From Rhizobium sp. C1 (GTDB taxonomy: Bacteria; Pseudomonadota; Alphaproteobacteria; Rhizobiales; Rhizobiaceae), in assembly GCF_021026335.1 (NCBI RefSeq), contig NZ_JAJNCY010000004.1, positions 248,001 through 312,000 on the forward strand: DNA of 64,000 nucleotides, written 5' to 3'. Shown piece after piece: positions 45,501 to 57,333 of the stretch. Numbering within the stretch: the first letter of the stretch is position 1; every line of letters starts with the position of its first letter. A model generated the notes under the pieces. That model did no database searches, had not been told where the DNA came from, and was given only the letters and a program-made list of their open reading frames with translations. The position numbers were made by a program, and so were the translations under genes.

Positions 45501-47983
45501 GCGCGATTTCCGAACAGATCGCCCGCACCGTGTCGCTCTTCGAAAACCGCGTTCTCGAAGCCCCGCCGGAAGCCCCCCGCTATCGGTCCAGATCGATCAA
45601 GGAGGCAGGTACGCTCTCCGGCGACGGCCTGGAATTCTGGAACGGCTATGGCGGCTTCTCCACCCAGGGCGACGAATATGTCATTCGCCTGCGCGGCGGC
45701 GAATCGACGCCGCATCCGTGGATCAACGTGATCGCCGAAAACGACTTCGGCTTCCACGTCGCGGCCGAAGGCGGCGGCTTCACCTGGAGCAAGAATTCGC
45801 GCGATTACCCGCTGACCCCGTGGTCGAACGACCCGGTGAGCGACCGTCCCGGCGAAACCTTCTATATCGCCGATCTCAACAGCGGTGCGGTCCTGACGCC
45901 CTTTGCGGGCTTAAGCGAACGCGAATCGGTGGAATTCGAAACCCGCCATGGTTTCGGCTATTCAACCTTCCGTAGCGTTCAGGAACAGGTCGGCATCGAG
46001 CTCAGCCAGACGCTGCTCCCCGGCAAGCCGGTGAAGCTCTCGCGTCTGACGCTCTCCAACAAGGGTTCGATCTCGCGCAGCTTCCGCATCTACGGCTATG
46101 TCGAATGGATGCTGGGCAACAACCCGAACCGGACCGCGCCCTTCGTGGCCTGCCGCGCGACGGAGAACAAGCAGGTTCTGTTTGCCTCCAACCCGTACAG
46201 CATCACGCATTCCGGCCGCACGGCCTTCTTCGCGGTGAACGCCGATGTCTCGAGCGCGACGGCCTCGCGCGGCGAGTTCATCGGACGCTGGGGCGACATC
46301 CGCCGCCCGGCTTCCGTGACGGGTGCGCACGCGCTATCCGGCCAGATGAACCACGACGGCGACCCTTGCGGGGCGCTCGCCATCGACATCATCCTCCAGC
46401 CGGGCGACACGCGCGAATTCGTCTTTGCGCTGGGCGATGGCGACAATGATGCGGCAGCTGAAGCCTTGTCGGCAGCGGCGATTTCTGCGGACTTCGCAAG
46501 TGCGCTTGACGCCAACAAGGCGCGCTGGAACACCCTTCTCGGCAAGGTCCGCATCGATACGCCGGATCGCGCCCTGAACCATATGCTGAACGGCTGGCTG
46601 CCCTATCAGATGCTCGCCTGCCGCATCACGGCCCGCGCCGCCTTCTATCAGGCAAGCGGCGCCTACGGCTTCCGTGATCAGCTGCAGGATTCGCTGGCGC
46701 TGATGCTCCACGATCCGTCAATCGCGCGTCGCCAGATCGTGACGGCGGCCGGACGCCAGTTCGCGGAAGGCGATGTGCAGCATTGGTGGCTCGCCGAGAA
46801 CGGTGCGGGCGTCCGCACCCATATCTCGGACGACGTCGTCTGGCTGGCCTATGCACTCGACCAGTATGTGACCGCGACGGGCGACACGACGATCCTCGAC
46901 GAGACCGTGCCCTTCATCACCGGACCGCTTCTGGCGCAAGACGTGCATGACTCCTTCTTCCGTCCGGAAACCTCGGAACAGACGGCGAGCGTCTACGAAC
47001 ACGCCGCTCTCGGCCTTGATCTCGCCCTTGCAAGGACGGGTCCGAACGGCCTTCCGCTGATCCTCGGCGGCGACTGGAACGACGGGATGAACCGCGTCGG
47101 CGTGGCCGGCCGCGGCGAAAGCGTGTGGCTTGCCTGGATTCTCGCCGGTACGCTGTCCCGTTTCATCCCCGTGGCGGAAAGCCGTGGCGACCAGGCGCGC
47201 GCCAACAACTGGCGTACGCATCTGGAGCGTCTACGCGACGCCATCGAAACCGCCGGCTGGGACGGTCATTACTATCGTCGCGCCTATTATGACGACGGTA
47301 CGCCGCTTGGTGCGGCAACGAGCGATGAGAACCGCATCGATTCGATTGCCCAGTCCTGGAGCGTACTCTCGGGCCAGGGCAATCCCGACCGCAGCAAGCA
47401 GGCGCTCGACGCAGCGCTTGCAAACCTGCTGGAGCACGACGCGGGCATCCTGCGCCTGTTCAACCCGCCCTATGCCACCACGGACAAAGACCCCGGCTAT
47501 ATCCGCGCCTATCCGCCCGGCATTCGCGAAAACGGCGGGCAATATACCCATGCCGGCGCATGGCTGGCGCTGGCGCTGGCCAAGTCGGGCCGCCCGGAAG
47601 AGGCCATGCAGTGCCTCGACTGCCTCTTGCCGATCCGCCATTCCACGGATCGCGAGGCGGCCGAACGCTACCGCACGGAACCCTATGCCGTCGCTGCCGA
47701 TATCTATAGCGAAGGTGGGTTGCGCGGTCAGGGCGGCTGGAGCTGGTACACGGGCTCGGCCGGCTGGATCTACCGCGCCATCGTCGAAGGCCTGCTCGGC
47801 ATCGAACGCAAGGGCGCCGATGTCATCGCCAATCCGACGCTGCCGGCCGAATGGAGCGGCTTCACCGCGCGGATCGAACTGGCCGGCAAGACGGTCGAGA
47901 TCAAGGCAAGCCGCAGCGCGGCGGGTGAGATCGAGACCAGCGTGAACGGCGCGAAGGAACAGGCTTCGATCAAGCCGAAGTAA
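39506..47983 (+). CDS. chvB: Cyclic beta-1,2-glucan synthase
   Basis: ChvB (NdvB) makes the cyclic osmoregulated glucan needed for attachment, hypo-osmotic growth and plant infection. The 2825-residue inner-membrane protein matches the family's length. Membrane segments lie near 408-460 and 810-855 and again near 950-970. Between them is the GT84 glycosyltransferase with VVTLDADTRL (about 620) and QHRWARGDW (about 771, the QxxRW motif). The C-terminal GH94-like phosphorylase domain, which sets ring size, has GGDWNDGMN near 2520. ATG 39506 is chosen over TTG 39476; no clear ribosome site precedes it. It converges on its export partner chvA. Confidence 0.96.
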   Translation: MTEAILDTTTLQNTPRRIKSETETRRIEHNNAIRAEYLPMDGLAKVGERLATGEINTLPVFEPFDFFARNKENEREILRVYRSAARDVENGASITPAAEWLLDNHYIIEEAIQEVRRDFPKRYYRELTLMRLAGNVEIPRTLALAWLYVAHTHSTVSRETLTALVQGFQTFETFSIGELWAIPSMVRFVLVENLARISTRVENSRRMRKWANDEADQLLRIKDPARLAEKLKTLEEPARDNTFAAQFLYRLRDGSHTSGMAIAWLEAELEKRGSDGEEVIVNEHNRLSSGNATMSSIIRSLREIDDGEWPVWVESVSKVDSLLGEGTDYHDLDFGSRNQYRDTIEELAKRSSFSEIDIASKAMELAANRNANVGEFLAGKRIGELKEAIGYSNSLLDYGRIWLRKLDWLAIAAPVSVLTLLVMGFMAWFLTHAGVPYEHILPLAVLFALPSSEGAIGLFNTLSSFVLTPSRLTGYEYKDGIPAEERTLLVVPCMITSRDTVDELVRNLEVHYLANPHGEIYFALLSDWADAQKEETQADIDVLNYAKSEVAKLAARYAYDGRNRFMLLHRRRQYNPAEGCWMGWERKRGKLHELNLLLRGDHDTSFMTGANQVPEGVQYVVTLDADTRLMRDAVTKLVGKIAHPINKPVIDPKTRRVTQGYGILQPRVTPSLTTGKEASAFQRIFSANRGIDPYVFTVSDVYQDLTGEGTFTGKGLYHVDAFEAAIKGRIEENRVLSHDLLEGSLSRCALVTDVELVEDFPTRYEVESSRQHRWARGDWQLLPYIFDPRSGVNGLARWKMLDNLRRSLTPAAWTLAAVWGWLLMTPMYAVLWQIALILTLTISPTLSLLSIVMPRRTDIVMRGHFQRLQDEIRSASAMVALRATFIAHNAYLMTDAIIRALYRSIVSGKLLLEWRTAAQVQSGAQGDVHAYYRSMWQAPVLAALALGFAGTKGIYHVYAGLPLGIAWMLSPYIAWRVSQSAETEDRLETPADVVQGLRLIARRTWRYFETFVTPQQNFLPPDNFQETPNPVIAARTSPTNIGVYLLSVVSARDFGWIGFEDTVSRLEQTVATVERMQKYRGHLFNWYYTETLETLGPQYISAVDSGNLAGHLIAISSQCRDWAEAPSAHLQSSLDGIADAVMIFQEAMAELPDDRKTVRPLRKRIKELTAGFLKTLNEARSENEPATIHITGLAELAEDLEKLSANLDHEIGSEKSGEVAWWATALSRTCQAHVADSEFDFAMIDALRKRLEVLRDTTRSLAFAMDFRFLFRPERRLLSIGYRVSSNELDEACYDLLASEARLTSLFAVAKGDLPTEHWFKLGRQVVPVGSRGALVSWSGSMFEYLMPPLVMQERQGGVLNQTSNLVVKEQMNHARRLGGIPWGISEAAFNARDHELTYQYTNFGVPTLGLKRGLGQNAVIAPYASLLASQYAPVEAFENLQRLRKLGALGRYGFHDAVDFTPTRVPEGQTCAVVYNYMAHHHGMSIAAVANVAFNGHLRELFHSDPVIEAAELLLQEKAPREIPVMSAKHEANQPGNKVGDNLPRPEIRTIDNPEVKDRQTVFLSNGHYSVMLTTGGAGYSRWNGQTVARWKPDPTEDRHGTFIFLRDMESGEWWSSTVEPRRAKGEVNKVIFGDDRAEFYKTVGTLMSHVEVITGTEHDAEGRRITITNLGHEDRHIELTSYLEPVISTDEADIAHPLFSKMFIRTEIGRRGDVIRAWRNKRSPSDPGTHIAHLIADPTGETRPTEFETSRRNFIGRGRSIADAAAFDPGTTLSGTDGYTLDPILSLRRVVRIPAGKKVSAIFWTIAAPNRDMIDQAIERYRHPDAFGHEYIHSWTRSQVQMRHVGASPQEATAFQILGRYLVYPETLLRADAGSAEAMAASQTALWPLAISGDFPIFMLRINDDVDLNVAWGALRAQEYLRSRGVTADLVIVNERATSYAQDMQHTLDSMCENARLRGQSDGPRQHIFAVRRDLMDDATWASLLASSRAVFHARNGAISEQIARTVSLFENRVLEAPPEAPRYRSRSIKEAGTLSGDGLEFWNGYGGFSTQGDEYVIRLRGGESTPHPWINVIAENDFGFHVAAEGGGFTWSKNSRDYPLTPWSNDPVSDRPGETFYIADLNSGAVLTPFAGLSERESVEFETRHGFGYSTFRSVQEQVGIELSQTLLPGKPVKLSRLTLSNKGSISRSFRIYGYVEWMLGNNPNRTAPFVACRATENKQVLFASNPYSITHSGRTAFFAVNADVSSATASRGEFIGRWGDIRRPASVTGAHALSGQMNHDGDPCGALAIDIILQPGDTREFVFALGDGDNDAAAEALSAAAISADFASALDANKARWNTLLGKVRIDTPDRALNHMLNGWLPYQMLACRITARAAFYQASGAYGFRDQLQDSLALMLHDPSIARRQIVTAAGRQFAEGDVQHWWLAENGAGVRTHISDDVVWLAYALDQYVTATGDTTILDETVPFITGPLLAQDVHDSFFRPETSEQTASVYEHAALGLDLALARTGPNGLPLILGGDWNDGMNRVGVAGRGESVWLAWILAGTLSRFIPVAESRGDQARANNWRTHLERLRDAIETAGWDGHYYRRAYYDDGTPLGAATSDENRIDSIAQSWSVLSGQGNPDRSKQALDAALANLLEHDAGILRLFNPPYATTDKDPGYIRAYPPGIRENGGQYTHAGAWLALALAKSGRPEEAMQCLDCLLPIRHSTDREAAERYRTEPYAVAADIYSEGGLRGQGGWSWYTGSAGWIYRAIVEGLLGIERKGADVIANPTLPAEWSGFTARIELAGKTVEIKASRSAAGEIETSVNGAKEQASIKPK

Positions 47984-48040
47984 CAGGGGCGAGCGCATTA
48001 AGCGCCCTCCCTCCCCCAATTCCTTGGGTGAGCAGAACAG

Positions 48041-48077
48041 AAAAAGCCGCCGCATCGATCCGATGCGGCGGCTTTTT
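48041..48077. terminator. Bidirectional terminator between chvB and chvA
   Basis: A perfect 12-bp stem (48046-48057 with 48061-48072) is flanked by five A and five T. Confidence 0.93.
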
Positions 48078-48338
48078 GACGTCTGGCAAAAGCGGTCAGG
48101 GAGGATAACATCAACTGGCCGGCCATGCTTCTGCCGACCCCCCTTTCACGAAAGATCGGCCAGCGCGCCCAAGCCGGTGAACCCGGGTTTGCAGGAGACG
48201 GTCCAGCTTGCAAAAGAACCGTCAAAGCCTAAAGCCAGGTGCCGGTGCCACCTCTGGAACGACGCGAAGACAACAAGAAAGACCGTTCCGGGCGCCTTCC
48301 ATTCACCCGAGACGCTCCGACGATAAGTCGGCCGCCCC
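48078..48338. other. Gene-free stretch between the chvB-side terminator and chvA
   Basis: No ORF is supportable here. Weak hairpins are visible (GACGGT with ACCGTC near 48199-48224, and CCAG with CTGG near 48236-48258), but nothing marks a promoter or a small RNA. Confidence 0.4.
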
Positions 48339-50099
48339 TTATTCGGCGGCCGGATGCGCGCTCTTCACCAGATCGTCGGTGAGAATGCCGGAAGCCCGCA
48401 GCAGGGCGGCAAAGCGGCCGTTGCTGTGGCTGAGATGATCGAAGGTGCCCTGCTCGGCAATACGGCCATGATCGAGGAAGATGACCAGATCGGCATCGCG
48501 AACCGTGGAGAGACGGTGGGCGATGATGAAGGTCGTGCGGTTGGCGCGCAGACGGTCGATTGCCGTCTTGATGCGGGCTTCCGTCTCGACGTCGAGTGCA
48601 GAGGTCGCCTCGTCCAGCACCAGAATCGGCGCATCCTTGAGGATGGCACGCGCCAGCGCGATACGCTGGCGCTCGCCGCCCGAAAGCCGGTTTCCGCGAT
48701 CGCCGACCACCGTGTCATAGCCCGCGACGCGGCTTTCGATGAAATCATCCGCCGAAGCGGCGCGCGCCGCCTCGATCACATCATCGGTCGTGGCATCTTC
48801 GCGTCCGATACGGATATTGTCCGAAATCGACCGGTTGAGCAGGCCGGAATCCTGAAAGACGGTGGCGATGGCGCGGCGCAGCGATTTGCGCGTGACCTTG
48901 GTGATGTTCGCGCCGTCGATCAGGATCTCGCCCTGCTGGGGATCGTAGACGCGCTGCAACAGGTTGATCAGCGTGGTCTTGCCCGCGCCCGTCGGCCCGA
49001 CGATAGCGACCGTCTGCCCGGCTTCAACCGTGAAGGACACGTCACGGACGCCCTGCGTCGTATTGGCGAAATCGAACGAGACGTTGCGGAATTCCACCTT
49101 GCCAGAGACCTGGCCGAGATCTTCCGCCTCGGTCGATTCCTCACGCTCGCGCACGGAATCCTCGAGCTTGTAGAATTCCTCGAGCTTGGCCCGCGCCTCG
49201 AAGATCTGGCTTGCAAAGCCCTTGATCTGGTCGAGACGGGAAATCAGCAGGTTGGCAAAGCCGATAAAGGCAATGACATCGCCAACCTTGATCTCACCGC
49301 TCTTCACCATGATCGAACCGAGAATGAGGATCGCCATCATGGAAATCGTGGAGGCGATGCGGTTGAGCGCGCTGGCAAGCGCCCACCAGTCCAGAACCGG
49401 AAACTGCGCCGACAGGAGCCGGCCGGTATATTCCCTCAGCGCCTGCGTCTCGCGCTCGATGCGGTTATAGCTGTGCAGCACCGGCACATTGCTGATTGTG
49501 TCGCTGACATGCGAGAAGACCTGATGGTAATGCTCCTCGACAGCCGCCTGGCCTTCGCGTGTGCGGTTCATGACGACCTGCCCGGTCAACCAGTAGAGAA
49601 TACCCAGCAGCAGCAGCACGATCGAAAGCCGCACGTCCATGGAGAGCGCCGCCGGTACCAGCAGCACCAGGGCTACAGCGGTCGAAAGATGCGTTCGCAT
49701 GAATTCGAGCCAGAGGCCGAACAGCGTCTCGCAGGCGCGCAGCAACGTGTGCAGCACGTTGGATGTTCCGCGCTGGCTATGCCAGGCAAGCGGCATGGAG
49801 ATGATGCGCGCAAACGCTTCCGCAAGAAGCCCCGAGCGGCGGGAATGCGCCAGCCTGTCGGCCTCACGGGCAACCAGGACGAAGGCCACCGTGTTGAAAA
49901 TGCCGAGCCCTGCCCATGCCATCAGCACCGGCAGCGAATTGGCGCCCGACGACATCGCATCGATGATCCGGCCGAAAAGAATCGGCTCGGCAATGGCGAC
50001 AAGCGCCAGCACGATATTGCTGATGATGACGATCGACACCCTCAGCCGCTCTTCGGCGAGGTAGCGAAGCGCCCTGAGATAGACCTTGGTAAGTGACAC
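48339..50099 (-). CDS. chvA: Cyclic beta-1,2-glucan ABC exporter
   Basis: ChvA (NdvA) exports the glucan made by ChvB to the periplasm. The 586-residue half-transporter has a six-helix membrane domain (about 1-300) and an ATPase domain with Walker A GPTGAGKTT, the signature LSGGERQR, Walker B ILVLDEATSALD and H-loop IIAHRLSTV. The length matches ChvA/NdvA (588). It probably works as a homodimer. The gene is convergent with chvB and so has its own promoter in the region upstream of 50099. Confidence 0.96.
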   Translation of the reverse strand: MSLTKVYLRALRYLAEERLRVSIVIISNIVLALVAIAEPILFGRIIDAMSSGANSLPVLMAWAGLGIFNTVAFVLVAREADRLAHSRRSGLLAEAFARIISMPLAWHSQRGTSNVLHTLLRACETLFGLWLEFMRTHLSTAVALVLLVPAALSMDVRLSIVLLLLGILYWLTGQVVMNRTREGQAAVEEHYHQVFSHVSDTISNVPVLHSYNRIERETQALREYTGRLLSAQFPVLDWWALASALNRIASTISMMAILILGSIMVKSGEIKVGDVIAFIGFANLLISRLDQIKGFASQIFEARAKLEEFYKLEDSVREREESTEAEDLGQVSGKVEFRNVSFDFANTTQGVRDVSFTVEAGQTVAIVGPTGAGKTTLINLLQRVYDPQQGEILIDGANITKVTRKSLRRAIATVFQDSGLLNRSISDNIRIGREDATTDDVIEAARAASADDFIESRVAGYDTVVGDRGNRLSGGERQRIALARAILKDAPILVLDEATSALDVETEARIKTAIDRLRANRTTFIIAHRLSTVRDADLVIFLDHGRIAEQGTFDHLSHSNGRFAALLRASGILTDDLVKSAHPAAE

Positions 50100-50704
50100 T
50101 TGGCGTTTGCCTTTCCATGTATTTCAAGGCCGTGCGGCATCCGGCGAGATCCGGGACAGCAACGGCAACATATCACGGCGCAGTCTTACAGGAACATCCG
50201 TCGCAGCGCTTGGCGATTCGCTGTTCGCAGCGATTTACGAACACATCGCACTTCAGCGCTCAAGCAATGACTGCGCACCATATGAAGATAGCCAGCGCAG
50301 ATGAACAGAACCTGAGCGGTGCCTCGCTCCACACATGAGCGCTTGGACAGCGCGAAAATTAGAGTATCGGGAAGCGCTTTAAGACGCGGAATTCGTTTTT
50401 TCTTTGTCTATAGCGCCCACCTGCGGGAGGCCATGGGTCCGGGGTGGCAACGCGCGCAATTCGGGCCGGCAGAACCTGAAATTGCATGGAAATCGTAAGC
50501 TCGCCTTCTTGACAGAGCGAAGCTTTGCCGTCCATATACATCTAAGATATTGAGTTTATATATGTTTCCATATATCAGACGAGGTGGCGGTACGCGGCGA
50601 AGCCGCGCGTGGCCATCTTCTTCTGCGTCTTTTGGTGGAAGCTGAATTCGTGCCTCACGCTCGATATCGCGGGCTTGCCGATTTCGATGTTTCGGGTCGG
50701 GCGA
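50100..50704. other. 605-bp intergenic region between chvA and the LuxR-type gene
   Basis: No convincing ORF was seen. It must hold the chvA promoter (minus strand) and the LuxR-type promoter (plus strand). The visible signal is an A/T-rich dyad at 50558-50575 near the LuxR side. Confidence 0.5.
50558..50575. promoter_or_regulatory. 18-bp A/T-rich dyad, possible lux-type box
   Basis: ATATATG (50558-50564) and CATATAT (50569-50575) are perfect inverted arms around TTTC, 130 bp upstream of the LuxR-type ATG. The length of 18 bp is that of tra/lux boxes, but the sequence is not a consensus box. Confidence 0.35.
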
Positions 50705-51460
50705 ATGGGTGACGAAATGAGCATCAATGCAATCGTCCAGTTTCTCGTCATGGGGCGGGAGCATGAAAATCCGAAGACATTGATTGCCGATTTCGAGCAT
50801 CTTATCCGACAGTATCGGTTCGAATATTATGGCATTCTGATGCAGCCGCGCCCGCATCAGGACCCGATGACGCTGGTTCTTGCCGGCAAGTGGCCGCCGA
50901 AATGGCCCGAAACCTATATCGCCAACCGCTTCGTTCTGGTCGATCCGACCGTGCGGTATCTCGGGCGGGCGGCCGGCGCCTTTCGCTGGAAAGAGGCGCG
51001 AAAAGCCTTCAAGACGGACCCTCAGAAGCGCCGTATAGACCAGATGTTCAAGGAAGCGGCAAAGCTCGGCCTGGAAGACGGCTATATTTTTCCGGTGCAC
51101 GGACGCCAAGGGCTTATCGGCAATGTGACACTCGGCGGCATGCCGGTGGACATGACACCCGTGGAGATTTCACTTTTCGAGCAGGTGGCGAAGCTGATGT
51201 TCCTGGAACTCCTGCGGTTCCGCGTTGCCGGGCAGGGCGACCAGCCACAGCCGCTACCGCCGGAGATCAAATTGACGCGGCGCGAGTTGGAAGTGCTTCA
51301 CTTTCTGGCCGATGGAATGACATCGCAGGAAATCGGCAAGGCGCTGAACCTCTCCAGCCACACCGTCGACTGGTACATGAACGGCATCCAGGAGAAGCTG
51401 GAGGCGCGAAATCGCCAGCATGTTGTCGCATTGGCATTCCGCCAGGGCCTGGTCTCCTGA
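50705..51460 (+). CDS. LuxR-family regulator with AHL-type ligand domain
   Basis: The protein of about 251 residues has an autoinducer-binding domain (about 10-165) and a LuxR helix-turn-helix (about 188-245). The five classic ligand-pocket residues of TraR are all present at a constant offset: Trp67, Tyr71, Asp80, Pro81 and Trp95, in KWPETY, VDPT and FRWKEA. The DNA-binding invariants Glu194, Leu198 and Gly204 are also present. No luxI-type synthase is in the window, so it may be a solo receptor. The start is uncertain: ATG 50705, 50717 or an upstream codon, none with a strong ribosome site. Confidence 0.88.
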   Translation: MGDEMSINAIVQFLVMGREHENPKTLIADFEHLIRQYRFEYYGILMQPRPHQDPMTLVLAGKWPPKWPETYIANRFVLVDPTVRYLGRAAGAFRWKEARKAFKTDPQKRRIDQMFKEAAKLGLEDGYIFPVHGRQGLIGNVTLGGMPVDMTPVEISLFEQVAKLMFLELLRFRVAGQGDQPQPLPPEIKLTRRELEVLHFLADGMTSQEIGKALNLSSHTVDWYMNGIQEKLEARNRQHVVALAFRQGLVS

Positions 51461-51507
51461 GTTAAGATCCCTCTGCAAAGAGTCTCGTTGAACTTCGTGT
51501 CGCGAGG

Positions 51508-51526
51508 CGCTAACAATTTGTTAGCG
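51508..51526. promoter_or_regulatory. 19-bp perfect inverted repeat upstream of pyc
   Basis: CGCTAAC (51508-51514) and GTTAGCG (51520-51526) flank AATTT, 38 bp before the TTG start of pyc. It could be an operator or a hairpin in the 5' leader. Confidence 0.5.
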
Positions 51527-51563
51527 GGTGCAGCATGGGAGCTGCCAATCATGGGGGAAGACC

Positions 51564-55025
<3,462 letters not shown>

Positions 55026-55049
55026 GCCGCTTACGCTGGAGAACAAATA

Positions 55050-55081
55050 GCCGCGCATCTTCGGGATGCGCGGCTTTTTTT
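55050..55081 (+). terminator. Terminator of pyc
   Basis: Perfect 10-bp arms (55050-55059 and 55065-55074) close a TTCG-type loop and are followed by seven T. Confidence 0.93.
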
Positions 55082-55105
55082 GTCTTAACCTGTCTTCAGG
55101 ACAAC

Positions 55106-55131
55106 AAAAAAGCCGGCTCGAAAGCCGGCTT
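55106..55131 (-). terminator. Terminator of rpmF
   Basis: Read on the minus strand, arms AAGCCGGCT and AGCCGGCTT (55110-55118, 55123-55131) with a 4-nt loop are followed by six T. It lies 26 bp after the rpmF stop. Confidence 0.9.
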
Positions 55132-55156
55132 CCTAATCCTCAGCAGAGAGAAGCGC

Positions 55157-55342
55157 TTATGCGCTTTCCTTCGGCGTCAGAACCTGACGACCACGGTACA
55201 TGCCGGTCTTCAGGTCGATGTGGTGCGGACGGCGAAGTTCGCCGGAATTCTTGTCTTCAACGTAGGTCGCAGCCTTCAGCGCATCGGCCGAACGACGCAT
55301 GCCGCGCTTGGACGGGGAAGTTTTTCTTTTCGGAACAGCCAT
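55157..55342 (-). CDS. rpmF: 50S ribosomal protein L32
   Basis: The 61-residue basic protein begins [18 protein letters not shown] and has the [15 protein letters not shown] segment of alphaproteobacterial L32. The zinc-binding cysteines of some L32 proteins are absent, as is usual in this group. It lies downstream of mtgA on the same strand with a 172-bp gap and its own terminator. Confidence 0.96.
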   Translation of the reverse strand: MAVPKRKTSPSKRGMRRSADALKAATYVEDKNSGELRRPHHIDLKTGMYRGRQVLTPKESA

Positions 55343-55514
55343 TTAACGTACTCCAATGTGTCAGGCAAAGCTCTGTCACAGGCCGGTTTGAATGGCCGGA
55401 TGGACATTGCCGATGTCGGAAATTGGCGCGCTTATACATAAAGCTGTGGACTTTGGCTAGACCCCGCAGCAATTTTTGTCGCGATACGGTCACATGACGC
55501 TTTCATGCCGCCAA

Positions 55515-56300
55515 TCAGGGATAGATGCAGCGCACATAATCCGCTGAGCGGGCTGCGCGACGGGCAACAATCCCGGCAATAGCCCGCATAGCCCGCGACG
55601 GCCTGTCCGGCACCCGAACATACGGGTTGGGCAACGCCGCGGCGAGAAGTGCGGACTGGCTCGCCGTGAGCCTGGAAGCCGGCACCTTGAAATAGGTCTG
55701 CGCCGCGGCCTCGATCCCGTAAATGCCGGGTCCCCATTCGGCTATATTGAGATAGACCTCCATGATCCGCGCCTTCGACCAGACGAAATCGGTGGCAAAG
55801 GCCAGCGGCAGCTCCAGTCCCTTGCGGATGAAGGAGCGGCCATTGAACAGATAAAGGTTCTTCACCGTCTGCATGGGGATGGTGCTCGCGCCGCGCGTTT
55901 CCTCGCCCTTCAGCGTATCGTCGATTACGCCCTTCAGCTGCACGAAATCAACGCCGTAATGCCGGCAAAACTGCCCGTCCTCCGACATCATCACCGATTT
56001 GACGAGCACCGGTGCGATCTCATCGAGATCGACCCAGCGCCGGTCATAGCCCTTGAATAGAACGAGATCGGTCAGCATCAGCGTCGAGACAGGGTGAATG
56101 AAGGGCGGCCAATAGACAAGGATCAGCGCATAGGGCAGCAGCAGCAACACGAAAAGCAGCCGCAGCGCGCGGAGCCAGAGCGGTCCGCGCGGCCAGATCC
56201 AGTCGATCAGTCGCTTGCGGGGTCTCACCTCTGCCTCTTCCGTGACCCGCTCGGGCGGCGTCGGGATGTCGTCTTCCATCATCGCCATGAAGGAATGCAT
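55515..56300 (-). CDS. mtgA: Monofunctional biosynthetic peptidoglycan transglycosylase
   Basis: MtgA polymerises lipid II into glycan strands. The 261-residue protein has one N-terminal membrane segment (about 42-62) and a GT51 domain with the catalytic glutamate in [15 protein letters not shown] and the later [21 protein letters not shown] and [15 protein letters not shown] motifs. No transpeptidase domain follows. Several ATG codons lie at the start (56300, 56288, 56282, 56279), so the exact N-terminus is uncertain. It is divergent from ispA. Confidence 0.93.
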   Translation of the reverse strand: MHSFMAMMEDDIPTPPERVTEEAEVRPRKRLIDWIWPRGPLWLRALRLLFVLLLLPYALILVYWPPFIHPVSTLMLTDLVLFKGYDRRWVDLDEIAPVLVKSVMMSEDGQFCRHYGVDFVQLKGVIDDTLKGEETRGASTIPMQTVKNLYLFNGRSFIRKGLELPLAFATDFVWSKARIMEVYLNIAEWGPGIYGIEAAAQTYFKVPASRLTASQSALLAAALPNPYVRVPDRPSRAMRAIAGIVARRAARSADYVRCIYP

Positions 56301-56399
56301 AAAGGCTCGGGGCCACCAAGACCAGTGGCGGCCAAATTTTTAACGAAAAGCCCCTGTCCCGCCATTGCCACGACGAAACCGAAGTGCAAATGAAAAATC

Positions 56400-57314
56400 A
56401 TGACCGGAACCGATGCGATCTTTGATGAAAGGCTGCAAGGCGCAGCACAGGCCGTACAGGCCCTTCTCTCCGCGCTTTTGGGCGTGGCTCCCTTGCCGGG
56501 CGAAACCGCCCGCCCCGAACGCCTGATGGCAGCGATGCGGCACGGCGTGTTGAATGGCGGCAAACGGATGCGGCCCTTCCTCGTCCTGGAGACGGCCCGA
56601 CTGTTCGGCGGCCCGGAAGAGGCCGCGCTGCGCGTTGCTGCGGCACTTGAATGCATCCACTGCTATTCGCTGGTTCATGACGACCTGCCCGCCATGGACG
56701 ATGACGACATGCGCCGCGGCCAGCCGACGGTCCACAAGGCCTTTGACGAGGCGACCGCGATCCTTGCCGGCGATGCGTTGCTGACCTACGCCTTCGATAT
56801 CCTCGCCGATGGCGAGACGAAGCTCGCCGCGGAAGCCAAGGTCGCCCTGACGCTGAAACTTGCCCGCGCCTCCGGTCTCGGTGGCATGGCCGGCGGCCAG
56901 ATGCTGGACCTGCAGGCAGAAACGCGGACACCGGATGAAATTGGCATCGTCACGCTGCAGGCGATGAAGACCGGTGCGCTGATCCGCTTTGCCTGCGAAG
57001 CCGGTCCGATTCTCTCCGGCGCATCGAAAGAAGATGCAGCACGGCTCTCCGAATTCGGCCGCAAGATCGGCCTCGCCTTCCAGCTTGCCGACGATCTTCT
57101 CGATCTCACCGCAGACAGCGCAACGCTTGGCAAGGCCGCCGGCAAGGATGCCGCCAAAGGCAAGGGCACACTGCCTGCCCTTCACGGTATCGACTGGACG
57201 CGCAAGCGGCTGGTTGAGCTTGTCGAAGAGGCCGAGACCCTGCTTTCATACTATGGCGAAAAGGCAGACGTGCTGAAGGCCGCCGCCCGCTTTGTCGCGA
57301 ACCGGAAAAACTGA
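56400..57314 (+). CDS. ispA: Polyprenyl synthetase, farnesyl-diphosphate synthase type
   Basis: The 304-residue protein has both aspartate-rich motifs, [14 protein letters not shown] and [11 protein letters not shown], which bind Mg-diphosphate, and the [10 protein letters not shown] segment. It should extend DMAPP/IPP to farnesyl diphosphate. The two residues inserted in the first motif (DDxxxxD) mark the type II bacterial FPP synthase; geranylgeranyl product cannot be fully excluded. It uses products of the pathway that includes ispG in this window. hisC begins 19 bp after its stop. Confidence 0.9.
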   Translation: MTGTDAIFDERLQGAAQAVQALLSALLGVAPLPGETARPERLMAAMRHGVLNGGKRMRPFLVLETARLFGGPEEAALRVAAALECIHCYSLVHDDLPAMDDDDMRRGQPTVHKAFDEATAILAGDALLTYAFDILADGETKLAAEAKVALTLKLARASGLGGMAGGQMLDLQAETRTPDEIGIVTLQAMKTGALIRFACEAGPILSGASKEDAARLSEFGRKIGLAFQLADDLLDLTADSATLGKAAGKDAAKGKGTLPALHGIDWTRKRLVELVEEAETLLSYYGEKADVLKAAARFVANRKN

Positions 57315-57333
57315 TCCCGGGAAAACGGAACCC

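Noticed and set aside
48078-48338. Small RNA gene between chvB and chvA
   Set aside because: Only weak, interrupted hairpins and no promoter or T-run were seen beyond the chvB terminator.
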